From contig CABUWI010000010.1 of assembly GCA_902495245.1 (NCBI GenBank), forward strand, positions 1-64,000: DNA of 64,000 bases. Direction: 5' to 3'. Positions 34,622 through 45,420 of this stretch are shown here, in pieces; position 1 is the first letter of the stretch; the number at the start of each line of letters is the position of its first letter. The notes under the pieces are model-generated. The model did no database searches, was not told the origin of the DNA, and worked only from the letters and a program-made list of their open reading frames with translations. A program made the translations under genes and the position numbers. The stretch is from an uncultured Porphyromonadaceae bacterium (GTDB lineage Bacteria > Bacteroidota > Bacteroidia > Bacteroidales > Muribaculaceae).

Positions 34622-35935
34622 TCAAAATGAGAACATAGTCATTGCACCGATGCGGTTGGCGCCGCGCGAGCGGCCCGAAAAGTCGGTGCGCCGGCCGTAG
34701 ACATATTCCACGCCGACCTGAATGCGCTGCGTGAGATTCCTGAAGCAGTTGACGCACGCCGTGAGCCCGTGGCGGTATTCGTCGGGATTCATGTCGCGCC
34801 CTTCGCTGAACAGGCGGCTTTGGCTCACCGAGGCGCTCACAAAGAGCATCGGGGTGAAATTCCACTGCACGCCGGCATACCAGCCCAGCGTGCCCGGCGA
34901 GTAGAGACGACCGGGGCGCCCGGGGTCGGCAATGAGGTCGAAGTTGCCGATGGCGAGGTCGCCGCCCATCGAGGCGTAGCCGTGGCCGTAGTTGGCGCAG
35001 AGATATGTGGTCAGGTGCGCGTTGGGGTGATTGACCGTGCTGACCATGACGCCCCAGCCGGCACGGTGGTGATTGCGCGCGGCCTTCATGTCGCGATAGG
35101 AGAGCGAACGGACAATGCCGGCGAGGCGCACGTGGGAGGTCGGCCCCCACTGATATTGCACGAACGCCGCGGCGTCGGGAATCCAGTTGGCCAGGGCCTT
35201 GGTGGCGGTTCCGTCGGCGCCGATGCGGGTAGACGGGGTTTCGGCCGAGATGGCGAACACCCAGTTCTTGTGGCGCGGCATGTAGCGCACCAGCACGTTC
35301 GAGGGCGCAATTTTGTTGTTCGGGCCGTTGGCGTCGACCATGGGCGGCAGTGCCGCGGGGTCGGAGAATGTGGTTACGTCGTAGCCGACGGTGAAGTCGT
35401 GAATGACGGCATAGGCCTTTTTGAGCTTGAAGTCGCGGCTCTCCCAGCCGTTGAAGTTCGCCTCGATATAGAGCTGATAGTGTCCGAGGGTTCTGTTGCG
35501 GCCGATTACGCGGAAAAAGAGGCATGTGCCCGCCGGGGTGGTTCCGAAATGACGCATCGAGGTCGGGTCGGGACGCATCGGAATCAGATAGGGCGCGAAG
35601 GCGGGCGCGGGCATGGCTCCGCCCCAGTCATAATAGCCGCGCATGCGCACTGCGCCGCCGATGCCCATGGCCAGGGCGGCGTCGCGGCTCATGAAGAGGA
35701 AGTAGGGCGCCTCGGGGTCGTAGAACGAGCGGAACTGGTCGAGATAGAACGTGGAGATTACGTTGCGAATCGAGTCGTCATAGGCGCGGGGCGACGCGGC
35801 ACGGGCGCCGTCGGTAAAGACGACGCGGTGGGAGCTGAGCAGCGAGTCGCGCCTGACGTCGACCAGGCTTTGAGCCCGTGCGGAGGCGACGAATGAGGCG
35901 ACGAGCGCCAGTGCGGCAAACGGAGTGAGTCTCAT
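34622..35935 (-). CDS. Outer-membrane beta-barrel protein, DcaP/porin-like
   Basis: A 437-residue protein with a signal peptide (1-21, cleavage SARAQ) and a body of alternating-strand sequence ending in a C-terminal phenylalanine (GAMTMFSF), as for outer-membrane barrels. A helical N-terminal part (about 40-75) precedes the first strand GGAVRMRGYYDWGGAM. HYQLYIEANFNGWE and the later strands resemble DcaP-type or other Bacteroidetes porins. It lies 55 bases after the helicase gene on the same strand and may share its transcript. The substrate is unknown. Confidence 0.65.
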   Translation of the reverse strand: MRLTPFAALALVASFVASARAQSLVDVRRDSLLSSHRVVFTDGARAASPRAYDDSIRNVISTFYLDQFRSFYDPEAPYFLFMSRDAALAMGIGGAVRMRGYYDWGGAMPAPAFAPYLIPMRPDPTSMRHFGTTPAGTCLFFRVIGRNRTLGHYQLYIEANFNGWESRDFKLKKAYAVIHDFTVGYDVTTFSDPAALPPMVDANGPNNKIAPSNVLVRYMPRHKNWVFAISAETPSTRIGADGTATKALANWIPDAAAFVQYQWGPTSHVRLAGIVRSLSYRDMKAARNHHRAGWGVMVSTVNHPNAHLTTYLCANYGHGYASMGGDLAIGNFDLIADPGRPGRLYSPGTLGWYAGVQWNFTPMLFVSASVSQSRLFSEGRDMNPDEYRHGLTACVNCFRNLTQRIQVGVEYVYGRRTDFSGRSRGANRIGAMTMFSF

Positions 35936-35990
35936 AGCGGTGAGTCGGAAACGTGAGTTTCTTCTAAAACACTCCGTTGCGGCTCAATGT

Positions 35991-37241
<1,251 letters not shown>

Positions 37242-37265
37242 AGGTCGAACCGTGATTTGCAACTG

Positions 37266-37273
37266 CAAAATTA
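37266..37273 (-). promoter_or_regulatory. -7 element of the helicase gene
   Basis: TAATTTTG on the minus strand (37273 to 37266), about 24 bases before the ATG. No TTG at the usual distance. Confidence 0.4.
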
Positions 37274-37302
37274 ACGAAAAAATTGCGGTTTTGGAAATAT
37301 TT

Positions 37303-37333
37303 TTGGTCGGTTCGCAAAATTTGAGTAAATTTG
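37303..37333 (+). promoter_or_regulatory. Promoter of the M60 peptidase operon
   Basis: TTG at 37303-37305 and TAAATTTG at 37326-37333, spacer 20. The leader to the ATG at 37385 is about 45 bases. Confidence 0.6.
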
Positions 37334-37384
37334 TCCCGAAATATACTCACGTGATATTCATCAAAACAATTTAATTTATACTAA

Positions 37385-40315
37385 ATGAAATCTAATATCA
37401 TCAAGGCAATGCTTCCGGTCGTCGTGGCGCTCGGAACGATGCCCGCCGCTGTGGCCCAGGTCAAGGTGCCGGCCACACAGCTTGGTGTGCTGGTTTACGG
37501 TCAGGAGACCGTCTCGCTCGAAAACGGCGACGCGGTCAACGTTACCATTCCGGCTTATTCGCGTTACAAATATGCCGTCAGCAGCGTGTCGTGGATTCGT
37601 CCCACGGTATCTGACGGCAAGTTGACCCTGTCGGTCGACGCCAACCCTCAGGGCTCGGCCCGCACGGCCATGCTTACGGTGCGTTCCAGCCGGGGCGTCA
37701 ACACCGTGCTCAACGTCTATCAGCCCGGCTGGGACGTAAGCACCAACGCACAGGCCTCGGTCGACGCCATGTATGTTGTTCCCGTCCGCTCGGTCGATGC
37801 CTGCAAGAGCTCATATGGCAAGGCGGAGTCGGGCAACGGCATTGCCAAGAGCTATGACGGCGACATGAACACGCTCTATCACTCCAGCTTCGGCGGTTTC
37901 GACCCCTCGAAGCCCGAGCAGTGGCCCGTTCTGGAATATTATTTCACCAAGGCCGGCGCTCCGCAGTCCGAGTCGGTCGACATCGAGTCGATTACCTACT
38001 ACCCCCGCACGTCGGGCGGCGAGAACGGCGTCTTCGGCCACATCACGGTTGAAGTGGGCACGTGGCTCGACGAAAAGAACTGCACGTGGACTCCCATCTC
38101 GGCCGAGCCGATTGACCTCAAGCAGTCGTTCAACACGTCGATTATCGACATTCCGGAGGCCATGCAGAAGAATATCCGTGGCATACGCATCACCGTGCGC
38201 GACGCGGGCTCTAACCGCGGCGACGGCCGCGACTATGCGTCGGCTGCCGAAATCAAGTTCAAGAAGGCCGGTGCGGACAACGCCTCGAAGGCTGACCGCG
38301 AGCTCTTTACCGATGCCGTCTGCTCGGCGCTGAAGCCCGGCACGACCCAGGCCCAGGTGGACAAGATGACCGACCCCTTCTACAAGCAGCTGGCCCAGAT
38401 GATGCTCGACGGCACGTATGACGCCACCCACATGGTGTCGACCCACAACGCCGTCAAGACGCCTCAGACGCTCGCCAACGAGTGGCTGTCGCCCGGCAAG
38501 TGCTACGACCAGACACAGGGCGTTACCGGCGTTGCTATGACCCCCGGCAAGTACGTGGTGCTCGTTGACGGCATTCCCGCCTCGAAGGGCACCGCAGAGC
38601 TGCGCTTCGTGCAGTGGCACGGCCATGAAATCTATCAGAACGAGGCCGGCGACGACGTGAAGTTCTACTTCCAGGAGCAGATTTTCGGCATTCATAACGG
38701 CATGAACATCATCGAGGTCGAATCGCGCGCAGCCGACCCGACGCACCGCGTCGAAGGCGACATGATGGGTCTGGCCTACGTCAACAACTTCGATGACGAG
38801 GCTGCCGACCGCGGCGAGAAGAACCCCGTTACCGTGCACATTGTCGGCGGCCTCTGGAACGGCATGCTCACGGCCACGCAGACCAATGCCGAGAACCAGG
38901 CCATTCTTGACAACGCTCCCTATCAGATTATGGACTGCGTCGGCTCGCGCGTGCACTCCGTCTGGCAGACCGAAGCCCTGAAAAACTATGCCAAGGGCCA
39001 GTATGTGAAATATGTCAACGTGCTCGACCAGATTATCATGTGGGAACACCGCCTGCTGGGTCTGGAGAAGTATGACCGCATTGTCGAGAACCGCACGTTC
39101 ACCTATGTAAACTATAACTACTACATGTATCAGGGCGGCCGCGGACCGACATTCATGTATGACACCCAGAGCCGTGTCTGCAACCCCGACAACCTGATCT
39201 ATCACGACACCGACGCAGTTTGGGGCCTCTCGCACGAGTGGGGCCACCAGCACCAGATGGCCGGCTATTTCTGCTGGACCGGCATGGCCGAGGTTTCGAA
39301 CAACATCTTCTCGGCCTATAACGTGGCTCACATGGGCTATCCCATCGCCACCGCCCCGGGCCGCTATCCGCGCAACAAGTGGCAGAGCTATGAAGAGGAC
39401 GGCAAGACCGTTCAGGGCCACATTCAGAAAGTGTTCCTCGACGACAACTACAGCCGCGAAATCACCCCTCCGAGCAAGGACGGCGAGACCAAGACCGCCA
39501 ATGCCGCCGACGGCATCGTGATGTCGCTGCGCAAGGACGCCGCAGTCGCCGCCCGTGCCGGCCGCGCCTTCGGCTGGAGCGACGAGCTGAAGAACTTTGC
39601 AATCAATCAGCCCAAGTATCCGTCGAAGCGCTTCGCCTCTGACGAAAAATATGACGAGGCCGACCAGAACACCGTCAACCCCCGCACGGCCCTGAACGCC
39701 ATCGAGGCTTATTCGGGCAATAACGGCGAGCTGATTCTCGGCCCGTATGTGAACCTCATGTACTATTTCGAGCAGCACGGCTATGCCGACCTCTATCCCG
39801 ACTTCTTCGAGGCCCTGCGCCGCAACAACTATCCCGAAGGCTCCGACATCGAAAAGAAGGGCAACGACAAGTATGAGCTGCTGGCCGGAATTTTCTACGG
39901 CCACTCCGACCAGATCGACAAGTTCTTCGAGATGTTCCCCAACTCGTGCTGGACGACCAAGAAGTATATCAATTCGGGCGATAAGTACAACTGGTCGCAG
40001 AACTCGGGCGTGTACATCATGAACGCCGTGCGCAAGCTCTCGCGCCTGACCGGCTATAACCTCTGGCCCTTCTTCGAGCGCTACGGCGTCTTCACCGTCT
40101 GCGCCATCGAGCAGGGCGACTACGGCATACAGTATTACATCATGACCGAGGAGATGTATGACGAGTTCAAGGCCGACATGGACGCCCTCGTGGCCGACGG
40201 CACTCTGAAACAGCCCTCTGACCAGATGCTCCACGACCTGATGTATCAGCAGGCACCGGAATATCCCGCGGTCAATATCCCCAACGACCGTCCGCTGCTC
40301 TCGACCGACAACTGA
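37385..40315 (+). CDS. Secreted M60-family (mucinase-type) metallopeptidase
   Basis: A 976-residue exported protease. Signal peptide 1-24; a BACON-like domain (about 28-118, ending LNVYQPGWD); an F5/8 type C-like carbohydrate-binding domain (about 130-295); then the M60 region (about 380-960). The zinc site is HEWGH at residues 617-621, with a glutamate 15 residues on (Glu636, in MAEVSN), fitting HExxHx(8-28)E. M60 (PF13402) enzymes cut O-glycosylated mucin-type proteins, and BACON domains are common in gut Bacteroidetes glycan enzymes. It ends LLSTDN without the sorting tail that its neighbours carry. The next gene starts 47 bases on. Substrate inferred. Confidence 0.85.
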   Translation: MKSNIIKAMLPVVVALGTMPAAVAQVKVPATQLGVLVYGQETVSLENGDAVNVTIPAYSRYKYAVSSVSWIRPTVSDGKLTLSVDANPQGSARTAMLTVRSSRGVNTVLNVYQPGWDVSTNAQASVDAMYVVPVRSVDACKSSYGKAESGNGIAKSYDGDMNTLYHSSFGGFDPSKPEQWPVLEYYFTKAGAPQSESVDIESITYYPRTSGGENGVFGHITVEVGTWLDEKNCTWTPISAEPIDLKQSFNTSIIDIPEAMQKNIRGIRITVRDAGSNRGDGRDYASAAEIKFKKAGADNASKADRELFTDAVCSALKPGTTQAQVDKMTDPFYKQLAQMMLDGTYDATHMVSTHNAVKTPQTLANEWLSPGKCYDQTQGVTGVAMTPGKYVVLVDGIPASKGTAELRFVQWHGHEIYQNEAGDDVKFYFQEQIFGIHNGMNIIEVESRAADPTHRVEGDMMGLAYVNNFDDEAADRGEKNPVTVHIVGGLWNGMLTATQTNAENQAILDNAPYQIMDCVGSRVHSVWQTEALKNYAKGQYVKYVNVLDQIIMWEHRLLGLEKYDRIVENRTFTYVNYNYYMYQGGRGPTFMYDTQSRVCNPDNLIYHDTDAVWGLSHEWGHQHQMAGYFCWTGMAEVSNNIFSAYNVAHMGYPIATAPGRYPRNKWQSYEEDGKTVQGHIQKVFLDDNYSREITPPSKDGETKTANAADGIVMSLRKDAAVAARAGRAFGWSDELKNFAINQPKYPSKRFASDEKYDEADQNTVNPRTALNAIEAYSGNNGELILGPYVNLMYYFEQHGYADLYPDFFEALRRNNYPEGSDIEKKGNDKYELLAGIFYGHSDQIDKFFEMFPNSCWTTKKYINSGDKYNWSQNSGVYIMNAVRKLSRLTGYNLWPFFERYGVFTVCAIEQGDYGIQYYIMTEEMYDEFKADMDALVADGTLKQPSDQMLHDLMYQQAPEYPAVNIPNDRPLLSTDN

Positions 40316-40362
40316 TCTCTTTCCTTATCACTCAACCAACAAATAAAACAGCGAATCAACAA

Positions 40363-42144
40363 ATGAAACAGATTATATTTTCGTTGGCCGTTATTGTCGG
40401 CGGGGGCATGCTTTCAACCGCGCAGGCCGACAATATCACCGACCTTAAAGACCTGAGCAACTCGGGGGTCTATACCATCAACCGTATGGCCACCAATACC
40501 AACTCCGGCAGCGGCATCATGCAGGCTGTCGAGAACGAAACCGTGCTCTACACCCTGGCGTCGGGCCGCACCGACAAGGAGAGCCCCCTGACGCAGTGGA
40601 GCCTCCACTATTCGGCCTCCGAGAAGAGCTATTTCCTCTATAATCTCGGCACGAAGCAGTTCGTAACCGGCAACGGCAAGCACGAAGCCGTGCTGACCGA
40701 TGCCGCGGTTGACTGCCACCTGATTTTCGACGAGGGCGTGAGCTACTGGATGCTCGACTGCGGCGGCTACTTCATCGGCCTGAGCGATGACCACGAGGGT
40801 GCCGTGCTCTTTGCCGACGGCCTCAACAAGGCCGGCGCCCGCGCCCTCGGCTGCTACTTCACCGTGGCCACCGTCGACGGCAAGACCCTCTCGGCCGACG
40901 AGGTTGCGGAAATCGACGCAAAAATAGCCGACGGACGCAAGGCCCGAATCGACGATTATCGCGACTTCATCGAGAACACCGCCAAGAAGGTCGGCACTGC
41001 CGGCGGCACCGGCGGCTACATCGGCGAGTATGACTACGAAGCCCTCGAGTATGCGCTGAACAACGAGTCGAAGTACACCCTGGCCCAGATTGAAGAGCTC
41101 TATCAGCAGACGCTGCAGAGCCGCTATCCCGTGGCCGGCCGCTACTATCGCCTCCACAACTTCACGCGCCCTGCCGCCCACGCAAAGAACCACGTGTCGA
41201 CCCTCGAGGACGGCACGCTGGTTTCGCGCCCCATCGACAACCCCGCCTTCGGCACGGCCGGCGCTGAATATTCAGACGACCTCTGCCTGGTGCGCTTCTA
41301 TCCCGTCGACGGCGACCGTTCGCGCGTCAAGGTGCAGATTCCCTCGTTCCTGCAATATCTGACCGGCGCGGGCAACAACCAGCGTCCCGGCCTGACCTCG
41401 AGCTTCAGCGATGCCTACGTCTTCGACCTCACTCCCGTTACCGACCGCGGCCGCTACTTCCGCCTGCACGAGGGCGACAAGGACGCATGGCTCACGGTTT
41501 CCAATCCTCCCGCCGGCAAGGAATACGGCTTTGTCAACGGCTATTCGACTCCCGAAAACCCCAACCGCTGGTTCATCGAAGAGGTTAATTCAATCACCGT
41601 GCCCGTCGATGCCAACGGCTATGCAACCGTCTGCCTGCCCTGCGGCGTCAGCCTGCCTGAAGGCGTCAAGGCCTACACCGTAACCGACTTCTCGGGCGGC
41701 AAGGCCTACGTCGAGGAAATCGCATCGCCCATTCACCTGTCCACGCCCTGGATTCTCAAGGCCGAGGCCGGTGCCGGTTCCGTCGAGCTGCCTCTGCAGA
41801 ACAATCAGAACTACGTCTACTCGTCGATGACGGGCAACATGCGCGCCGCCTCTGACGTGCCCGGCCGCTACGTGCCGACGTTCAGCGCCGACGGCATCAG
41901 CTTTGTTTACGCTCCCGCCGCCGAGCGCGCACTGCCCGGTTCGTGCTACATCGTCAGCGACGACCTCGGTGCCATCACCACCGTCATGGGTGCCAACCCC
42001 GATGCCGGCATCGAAGAAATCACCGTTGACGACGCCGCAGGCGCCGACCTCTACGACATGCTCGGCCGCCCCGTCAAAAAGGGCAACCTCGTGCCCGGCG
42101 TCTACATCAACGCCGGCACCCGCAAGGCCGTGCGCGTCAAGTAA
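40363..42144 (+). CDS. Secreted beta-trefoil-like protein downstream of the M60 peptidase
   Basis: A 593-residue exported protein: signal peptide (MKQIIFSLAVIVGGGMLSTAQA), two regions with the YxLxN...FVTGNG spacing of beta-trefoil/ricin-type domains (about 25-175 and 260-400), a helical linker between them (about 180-250), and a C-terminal beta module starting NSITVPVDANGYATVCLPCG. The tail is LYDMLGRPVKKGNLVPGVYINAG, a type IX-like sorting signal. It shares the M60 transcript, so it is a likely binding partner or targeting subunit (inference). No catalytic motif seen. Confidence 0.65.
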   Translation: MKQIIFSLAVIVGGGMLSTAQADNITDLKDLSNSGVYTINRMATNTNSGSGIMQAVENETVLYTLASGRTDKESPLTQWSLHYSASEKSYFLYNLGTKQFVTGNGKHEAVLTDAAVDCHLIFDEGVSYWMLDCGGYFIGLSDDHEGAVLFADGLNKAGARALGCYFTVATVDGKTLSADEVAEIDAKIADGRKARIDDYRDFIENTAKKVGTAGGTGGYIGEYDYEALEYALNNESKYTLAQIEELYQQTLQSRYPVAGRYYRLHNFTRPAAHAKNHVSTLEDGTLVSRPIDNPAFGTAGAEYSDDLCLVRFYPVDGDRSRVKVQIPSFLQYLTGAGNNQRPGLTSSFSDAYVFDLTPVTDRGRYFRLHEGDKDAWLTVSNPPAGKEYGFVNGYSTPENPNRWFIEEVNSITVPVDANGYATVCLPCGVSLPEGVKAYTVTDFSGGKAYVEEIASPIHLSTPWILKAEAGAGSVELPLQNNQNYVYSSMTGNMRAASDVPGRYVPTFSADGISFVYAPAAERALPGSCYIVSDDLGAITTVMGANPDAGIEEITVDDAAGADLYDMLGRPVKKGNLVPGVYINAGTRKAVRVK

Positions 42145-42173
42145 TAGAAAAATTGAAGATTAACTTTGATAAA

Positions 42174-42214
42174 GGCCATGACTGCGTCGCGAGGCGCGGT
42201 CATGGCCGCTTTTT
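42174..42214 (+). terminator. Strong terminator after the M60 operon
   Basis: GGCCATGAC (42174-42182) pairs perfectly with GTCATGGCC (42199-42207), and GCTTTTT follows. It ends the two-gene M60 operon. Confidence 0.85.
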
Positions 42215-42291
42215 GCGGCTTCGGGGGCGGCTTCGGCAATAAAAAATAGCCGTCGAGCGTTAAAGATAGTGTGCCAATCGAAAAATTTTCG

Positions 42292-42299
42292 TAACTTTG
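42292..42299 (+). promoter_or_regulatory. -7 element of the Dabb/rpoD operon
   Basis: TAACTTTG at 42292-42299, about 40 bases before the Dabb-protein ATG. No TTG at the ideal distance. Confidence 0.45.
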
Positions 42300-42338
42300 C
42301 ACGCTTAATATCCACTTTTGAAAGCAAAAACTACCCTC

Positions 42339-42632
42339 ATGGTCAAGCATATTGTCAGTTTCAAGCTAAACGGCACTCCCCAACAGCGCCTCGATGCCGC
42401 CCGCCGCTTCAAAGACGCCCTTTTGGCGCTACCGCAGCAAATCTCCGTGCTCCGCTCTATGGAAGTCGGCATCAATGAAAATCCGGCCGAGCAGTGGGAC
42501 GTCGTGCTGACTGCCGTGGTGCCGACGATGGCCGATGTCAGCGTCTATGCCAACCACCCCGCCCACCTTGCCGCGGCCGCCATCATCGGCCCGCTCAAGG
42601 AGGCGCGTGCATGTGTCGACTATGAATTCTAA
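42339..42632 (+). CDS. Dabb-family (stress-response A/B barrel) protein
   Basis: A 97-residue single ferredoxin-like alpha/beta barrel of the Dabb family: MVKHIVSFKLN starts the first strand, LRSMEVGINENP the second, WDVVLTAVVPTMADVSVYANHPAHL the third with the typical Y.xHPxH element, and ARACVDYEF closes. Members usually form dimers, and most have no known substrate. The ATG at 42339 is preferred to a TTG 21 bases upstream. It lies 16 bases before rpoD and probably shares its transcript. Confidence 0.82.
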   Translation: MVKHIVSFKLNGTPQQRLDAARRFKDALLALPQQISVLRSMEVGINENPAEQWDVVLTAVVPTMADVSVYANHPAHLAAAAIIGPLKEARACVDYEF

Positions 42633-42648
42633 ACCTTAAACTCCGTCT

Positions 42649-43506
42649 ATGCAACAACTAAAAATCAGTCAGGCGCCCACCAACCGCGACCCTCTTCTTA
42701 ACCGCTACCTTCAGGAAATCGGACGTGAAGAGCTCTTGACGGTCGACGAGGAAGTGGAGCTTGCCCAGCGCATTCGCCAGGGCGACACGGCCGCCGTCGA
42801 GCGCCTTGTGCGCGCCAATCTGCGCTTCGTGGTCAGTGTGGCCAAGCAATATCAGAATCAGGGACTGGAGCTGATGGACCTCATCTCCGAGGGCAACGTC
42901 GGCTTGCAGAAGGCGGCCCAGAAGTTCGACGAAACCCGCGGCTTCAAGTTTATCAGCTATGCCGTCTGGTGGATTCGTCAGAGCATTCTGCAGGCCCTGG
43001 CCGAGCAGAGCCGCATTGTGCGCCTGCCCCTCAATCAGGTCGGCTCGATCAACAAAATCCGCAAGGTGCTCAACAAGTTCGAACAGGAAAACCAGCGTGC
43101 CCCGTCGGTCGAAGAACTTGCCCAGGAGCTCGACGTGCCGCCCGAGAAGATTGCCGAGACCATGAAGGTGAGCGGCCGTCAGGTCAGCGTCGACGCCCCC
43201 TTCCAGGAGGGCGAGGACAACAGCCTGCTCGACGTGCTCACCAACAACGACTCGCCCGCCACTGACGAGGGCCTCAACCGCGACTCGCTTTCGACAGAGG
43301 TCGAGCGCGCCCTGAGCCAGCTCCACGACCGCGAGCGCCAGATTCTGAAGCTCTTCTTCGGCATCGGCTGCCAGGAGATGACGCTTGAAGAAATCGGCGT
43401 CAAGTTCGACCTGACCCGCGAGCGCGTGCGCCAGATCAAGGAGAAGGCCATTCGCCGGCTCAAGGGCAGCAAGTCAGAACTGCTCAAGAGCTATCTGGCC
43501 CAGTGA
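42649..43506 (+). CDS. rpoD: Primary sigma factor RpoD (sigma-ABfr type)
   Basis: A 285-residue sigma-70, the short housekeeping form of Bacteroidetes (no long region 1.1). Seen: region 1.2 [19 protein letters not shown], region 2 ([33 protein letters not shown] then [13 protein letters not shown]), region 3 (about 130-205), and region 4 with the helix-turn-helix [21 protein letters not shown]. This factor reads the TTG...TAnnTTTG promoters found throughout the window. It overlaps the next gene by 4 bases (GTGA). Confidence 0.95.
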   Translation: MQQLKISQAPTNRDPLLNRYLQEIGREELLTVDEEVELAQRIRQGDTAAVERLVRANLRFVVSVAKQYQNQGLELMDLISEGNVGLQKAAQKFDETRGFKFISYAVWWIRQSILQALAEQSRIVRLPLNQVGSINKIRKVLNKFEQENQRAPSVEELAQELDVPPEKIAETMKVSGRQVSVDAPFQEGEDNSLLDVLTNNDSPATDEGLNRDSLSTEVERALSQLHDRERQILKLFFGIGCQEMTLEEIGVKFDLTRERVRQIKEKAIRRLKGSKSELLKSYLAQ

Positions 43507-44195
43507 AGACAATCAGACTTATGGAATCGACAGCCGGCGTCAGTGCGTTCAGCACTCTCGCCGGCTTCAATGTCTGCACCTATGCCGGCGCCGCCGACGT
43601 CGACGCCGACCTGCGTCGCCTCGAAGCCCTGACCGGGGTGGGGCGCGAGTTCATGCGCTTTCCGGTGCAGACCCACTCGACCCGGGTTGTCTGCGTCGAT
43701 GCCGACGCCCGGGTCGACCTCCGGGGCGTTGACGGCGTCGTAACGGCCGACGCGCGGCTGCTGATTGGCGTCCACACGGCCGACTGCCTGCCGCTGCTGC
43801 TGGCCGACGTCGATGCCGGCATTGTCGGCGCCGTTCATTGCGGCTGGCGCGGCATCGTTGGCGGCATCGTCGGCAACGCCCTCGACGCCATGGCTGCCGC
43901 CGGCGCCCGCCGCCTCGTCGCCGCCATGGGCCCCTGCATCTGTGCCGGCTGCTTCGAAGTCGGGCCCGAGGTGGCCGACCGCTTCGACCCCGACGCCGTG
44001 ATTGGCGGCACGGGCGGCGCCCGGCCCCGCGTAGACCTTGCCCGCGCCGTCGCCCTGCAGCTGCGCCGCGGCGGCGTTGACCGCATCGAGCTGCCCCCGG
44101 CCTGCTCAAAGTGCTCGCCCGGGCTCTACTCCGTGCGCCGCCAGGGCCGCGAGCTCCCTTTCCGCACCCTGACGGCAATCAAAATTAAGAATTAG
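43503..44195 (+). CDS. pgeF: Laccase-domain protein PgeF (YfiH/YlmD)
   Basis: A 230-residue member of the multicopper polyphenol oxidase/purine nucleoside phosphorylase family (YfiH, PgeF). Metal-site motifs are [22 protein letters not shown] and [13 protein letters not shown], giving the two-His/one-Cys zinc site. The family cleaves or deaminates nucleosides or edits peptidoglycan precursors, depending on the member. A GTG at 43503 overlaps the rpoD stop; an ATG at 43521 is the alternative start. Translational coupling to rpoD is likely. Confidence 0.87.
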   Translation: MKTIRLMESTAGVSAFSTLAGFNVCTYAGAADVDADLRRLEALTGVGREFMRFPVQTHSTRVVCVDADARVDLRGVDGVVTADARLLIGVHTADCLPLLLADVDAGIVGAVHCGWRGIVGGIVGNALDAMAAAGARRLVAAMGPCICAGCFEVGPEVADRFDPDAVIGGTGGARPRVDLARAVALQLRRGGVDRIELPPACSKCSPGLYSVRRQGRELPFRTLTAIKIKN

Positions 44196-44196
44196 G

Positions 44197-44241
44197 CCAA
44201 TTAGACCAATTAGACTAATTAGACCAATTAGACTAATTAGT
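44197..44241. repeat. 9-bp tandem array after pgeF
   Basis: Five units: CCAATTAGA (44197-44205 and 44206-44214), CTAATTAGA (44215-44223), CCAATTAGA (44224-44232) and CTAATTAGT (44233-44241). It begins immediately after the stop codon (44193-44195). Confidence 0.9.
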
Positions 44242-44283
44242 CGCCGAGAACTTTGAGGCCGCGCGGGGCGTTTTTCTTGCAGA

Positions 44284-45357
44284 ATGAGCAAGAAATCAGA
44301 AATCCGCAAAATCTGGCGCGAGTGTTTTCCCGCCGACTCGCCGCAGTGGTGCCGCATGTTTTTCGATGCCGCCTATGTCGACGACGAGGCGCTGACCGTG
44401 TGCGACCCCGAAACGGGCGCCGTCGTTTCCTCGCTGCTGCTGTTGCCATATTCCATGACCTTCCACGGCGCCAACCTCGGCCTGGCCTACGTTTACGGCG
44501 CCGGCACGCTGCGCCGCTATCGCGCGCGCGGCTTCATGTCGCAGCTCATGCGCGAGGCCATTGCCGAGGCGGCCGACCGCGGCGACACGTTCACCGCCCT
44601 CATTCCCGCAACCGAGCCCCTGCGGCTCTACTATCGCCGCTTCGGCTTCTCGACCGTGTTCTTCGACCGCCCGCAGCGCTACACGTCGCTCCATCGCTTT
44701 CCCGTCGAGGGCCGCTATGAGGCGGTCGACCCGGCGTCGCCCGCCCTGTTCGGCGTCTTCGAGCGCCTGATGGCCGAGCGGCCCTGCTGCGTGCAGCACA
44801 CCCGCGCCCAGTTCCTCACCCTGATGGACGACGCCCGCCTCAGCGGCCACGGCTTTGCGGCCGTGGCTCCCGCCGACGGCGGCGACCCCGTGGCCATGGC
44901 GTGGGGCGTGCCCGATGACTTCGGTTCCGAGCTCTGCGTGCGCGAGCTCCTGGCGGTCGATGCCGATGCCGCCCGCGCCGCCCTGACCGAGCTTCAGCGC
45001 CAGCTGCCCGGACGCACGCTCACGCTCATGACTCAGCCCGCCGACTCGGCCATCGGCGGCAACCTCAGGGCCGGAGGCATGCTCAGGGTGGTCAACGCCG
45101 CCTCGGCGCTTGCCGCCGTCGCCGCCGCCAATCCCGACCTGAAGCTGCGCCTGCGCCTGCGCGACGACCTGCTGCCCGATAACTCGGGCGTCTATACCCT
45201 GGCCGGCGGACGCCTCACCGTAGGCCGCGACATCGGCGCCGTCAATCTCGACCTCACGCCCGCCGTGCTCGCCTCCATGCTCTTCTCGTCGGCACCGATT
45301 GCCGCCATCACGGGGCTGCCCGGCGTCAGACCGCGAATGTCGCTCATGCTCGACTGA
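44284..45357 (+). CDS. GNAT acetyltransferase with C-terminal SCP2-like domain (Eis-like)
   Basis: A 357-residue protein with two GNAT-like halves and a sterol-carrier-like end, the layout of Eis-type acetyltransferases. The acetyl-CoA loop is seen as LAYVYGAGTLRRYRARGFMSQLM, then FTALIPATEPLRLYYRRFGF; the second half begins about residue 150 and the SCP2-like part at about 260. Eis acetylates aminoglycosides and peptides, but the substrate here is not deducible. The ATG at 44284 is 43 bases past the tandem array. No promoter is seen, so it may be read from rpoD/pgeF. Confidence 0.78.
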   Translation: MSKKSEIRKIWRECFPADSPQWCRMFFDAAYVDDEALTVCDPETGAVVSSLLLLPYSMTFHGANLGLAYVYGAGTLRRYRARGFMSQLMREAIAEAADRGDTFTALIPATEPLRLYYRRFGFSTVFFDRPQRYTSLHRFPVEGRYEAVDPASPALFGVFERLMAERPCCVQHTRAQFLTLMDDARLSGHGFAAVAPADGGDPVAMAWGVPDDFGSELCVRELLAVDADAARAALTELQRQLPGRTLTLMTQPADSAIGGNLRAGGMLRVVNAASALAAVAAANPDLKLRLRLRDDLLPDNSGVYTLAGGRLTVGRDIGAVNLDLTPAVLASMLFSSAPIAAITGLPGVRPRMSLMLD

Positions 45358-45385
45358 TTTTCGGCGTTAAAAAACGTTAACAGCT

Positions 45386-45415
45386 TTGGCGGATTGCGGA
45401 ATTTATGTAACTTTG
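45386..45415 (+). promoter_or_regulatory. Promoter of the 45678 secreted-protein gene
   Basis: TTG at 45386-45388 and TAACTTTG at 45408-45415, spacer 19. The ATG is at 45678, so the leader is about 255 bases. Confidence 0.6.
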
Positions 45416-45420
45416 TGCCA

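Noticed and set aside
37811..40234. An 807-codon open frame on the minus strand opposite the M60 gene.
   Set aside because: It mirrors the codon bias of the GC-rich plus-strand gene, has low-complexity Val/Leu/Glu/His-rich sequence and no domain. The plus-strand gene has a signal peptide, domains and a promoter.
42161..42168. TAACTTTG just before the terminator at 42174, looking like a promoter for a tiny RNA.
   Set aside because: No TTG at the proper distance, and the following hairpin is a strong terminator for the upstream operon, so a chance match is more likely.
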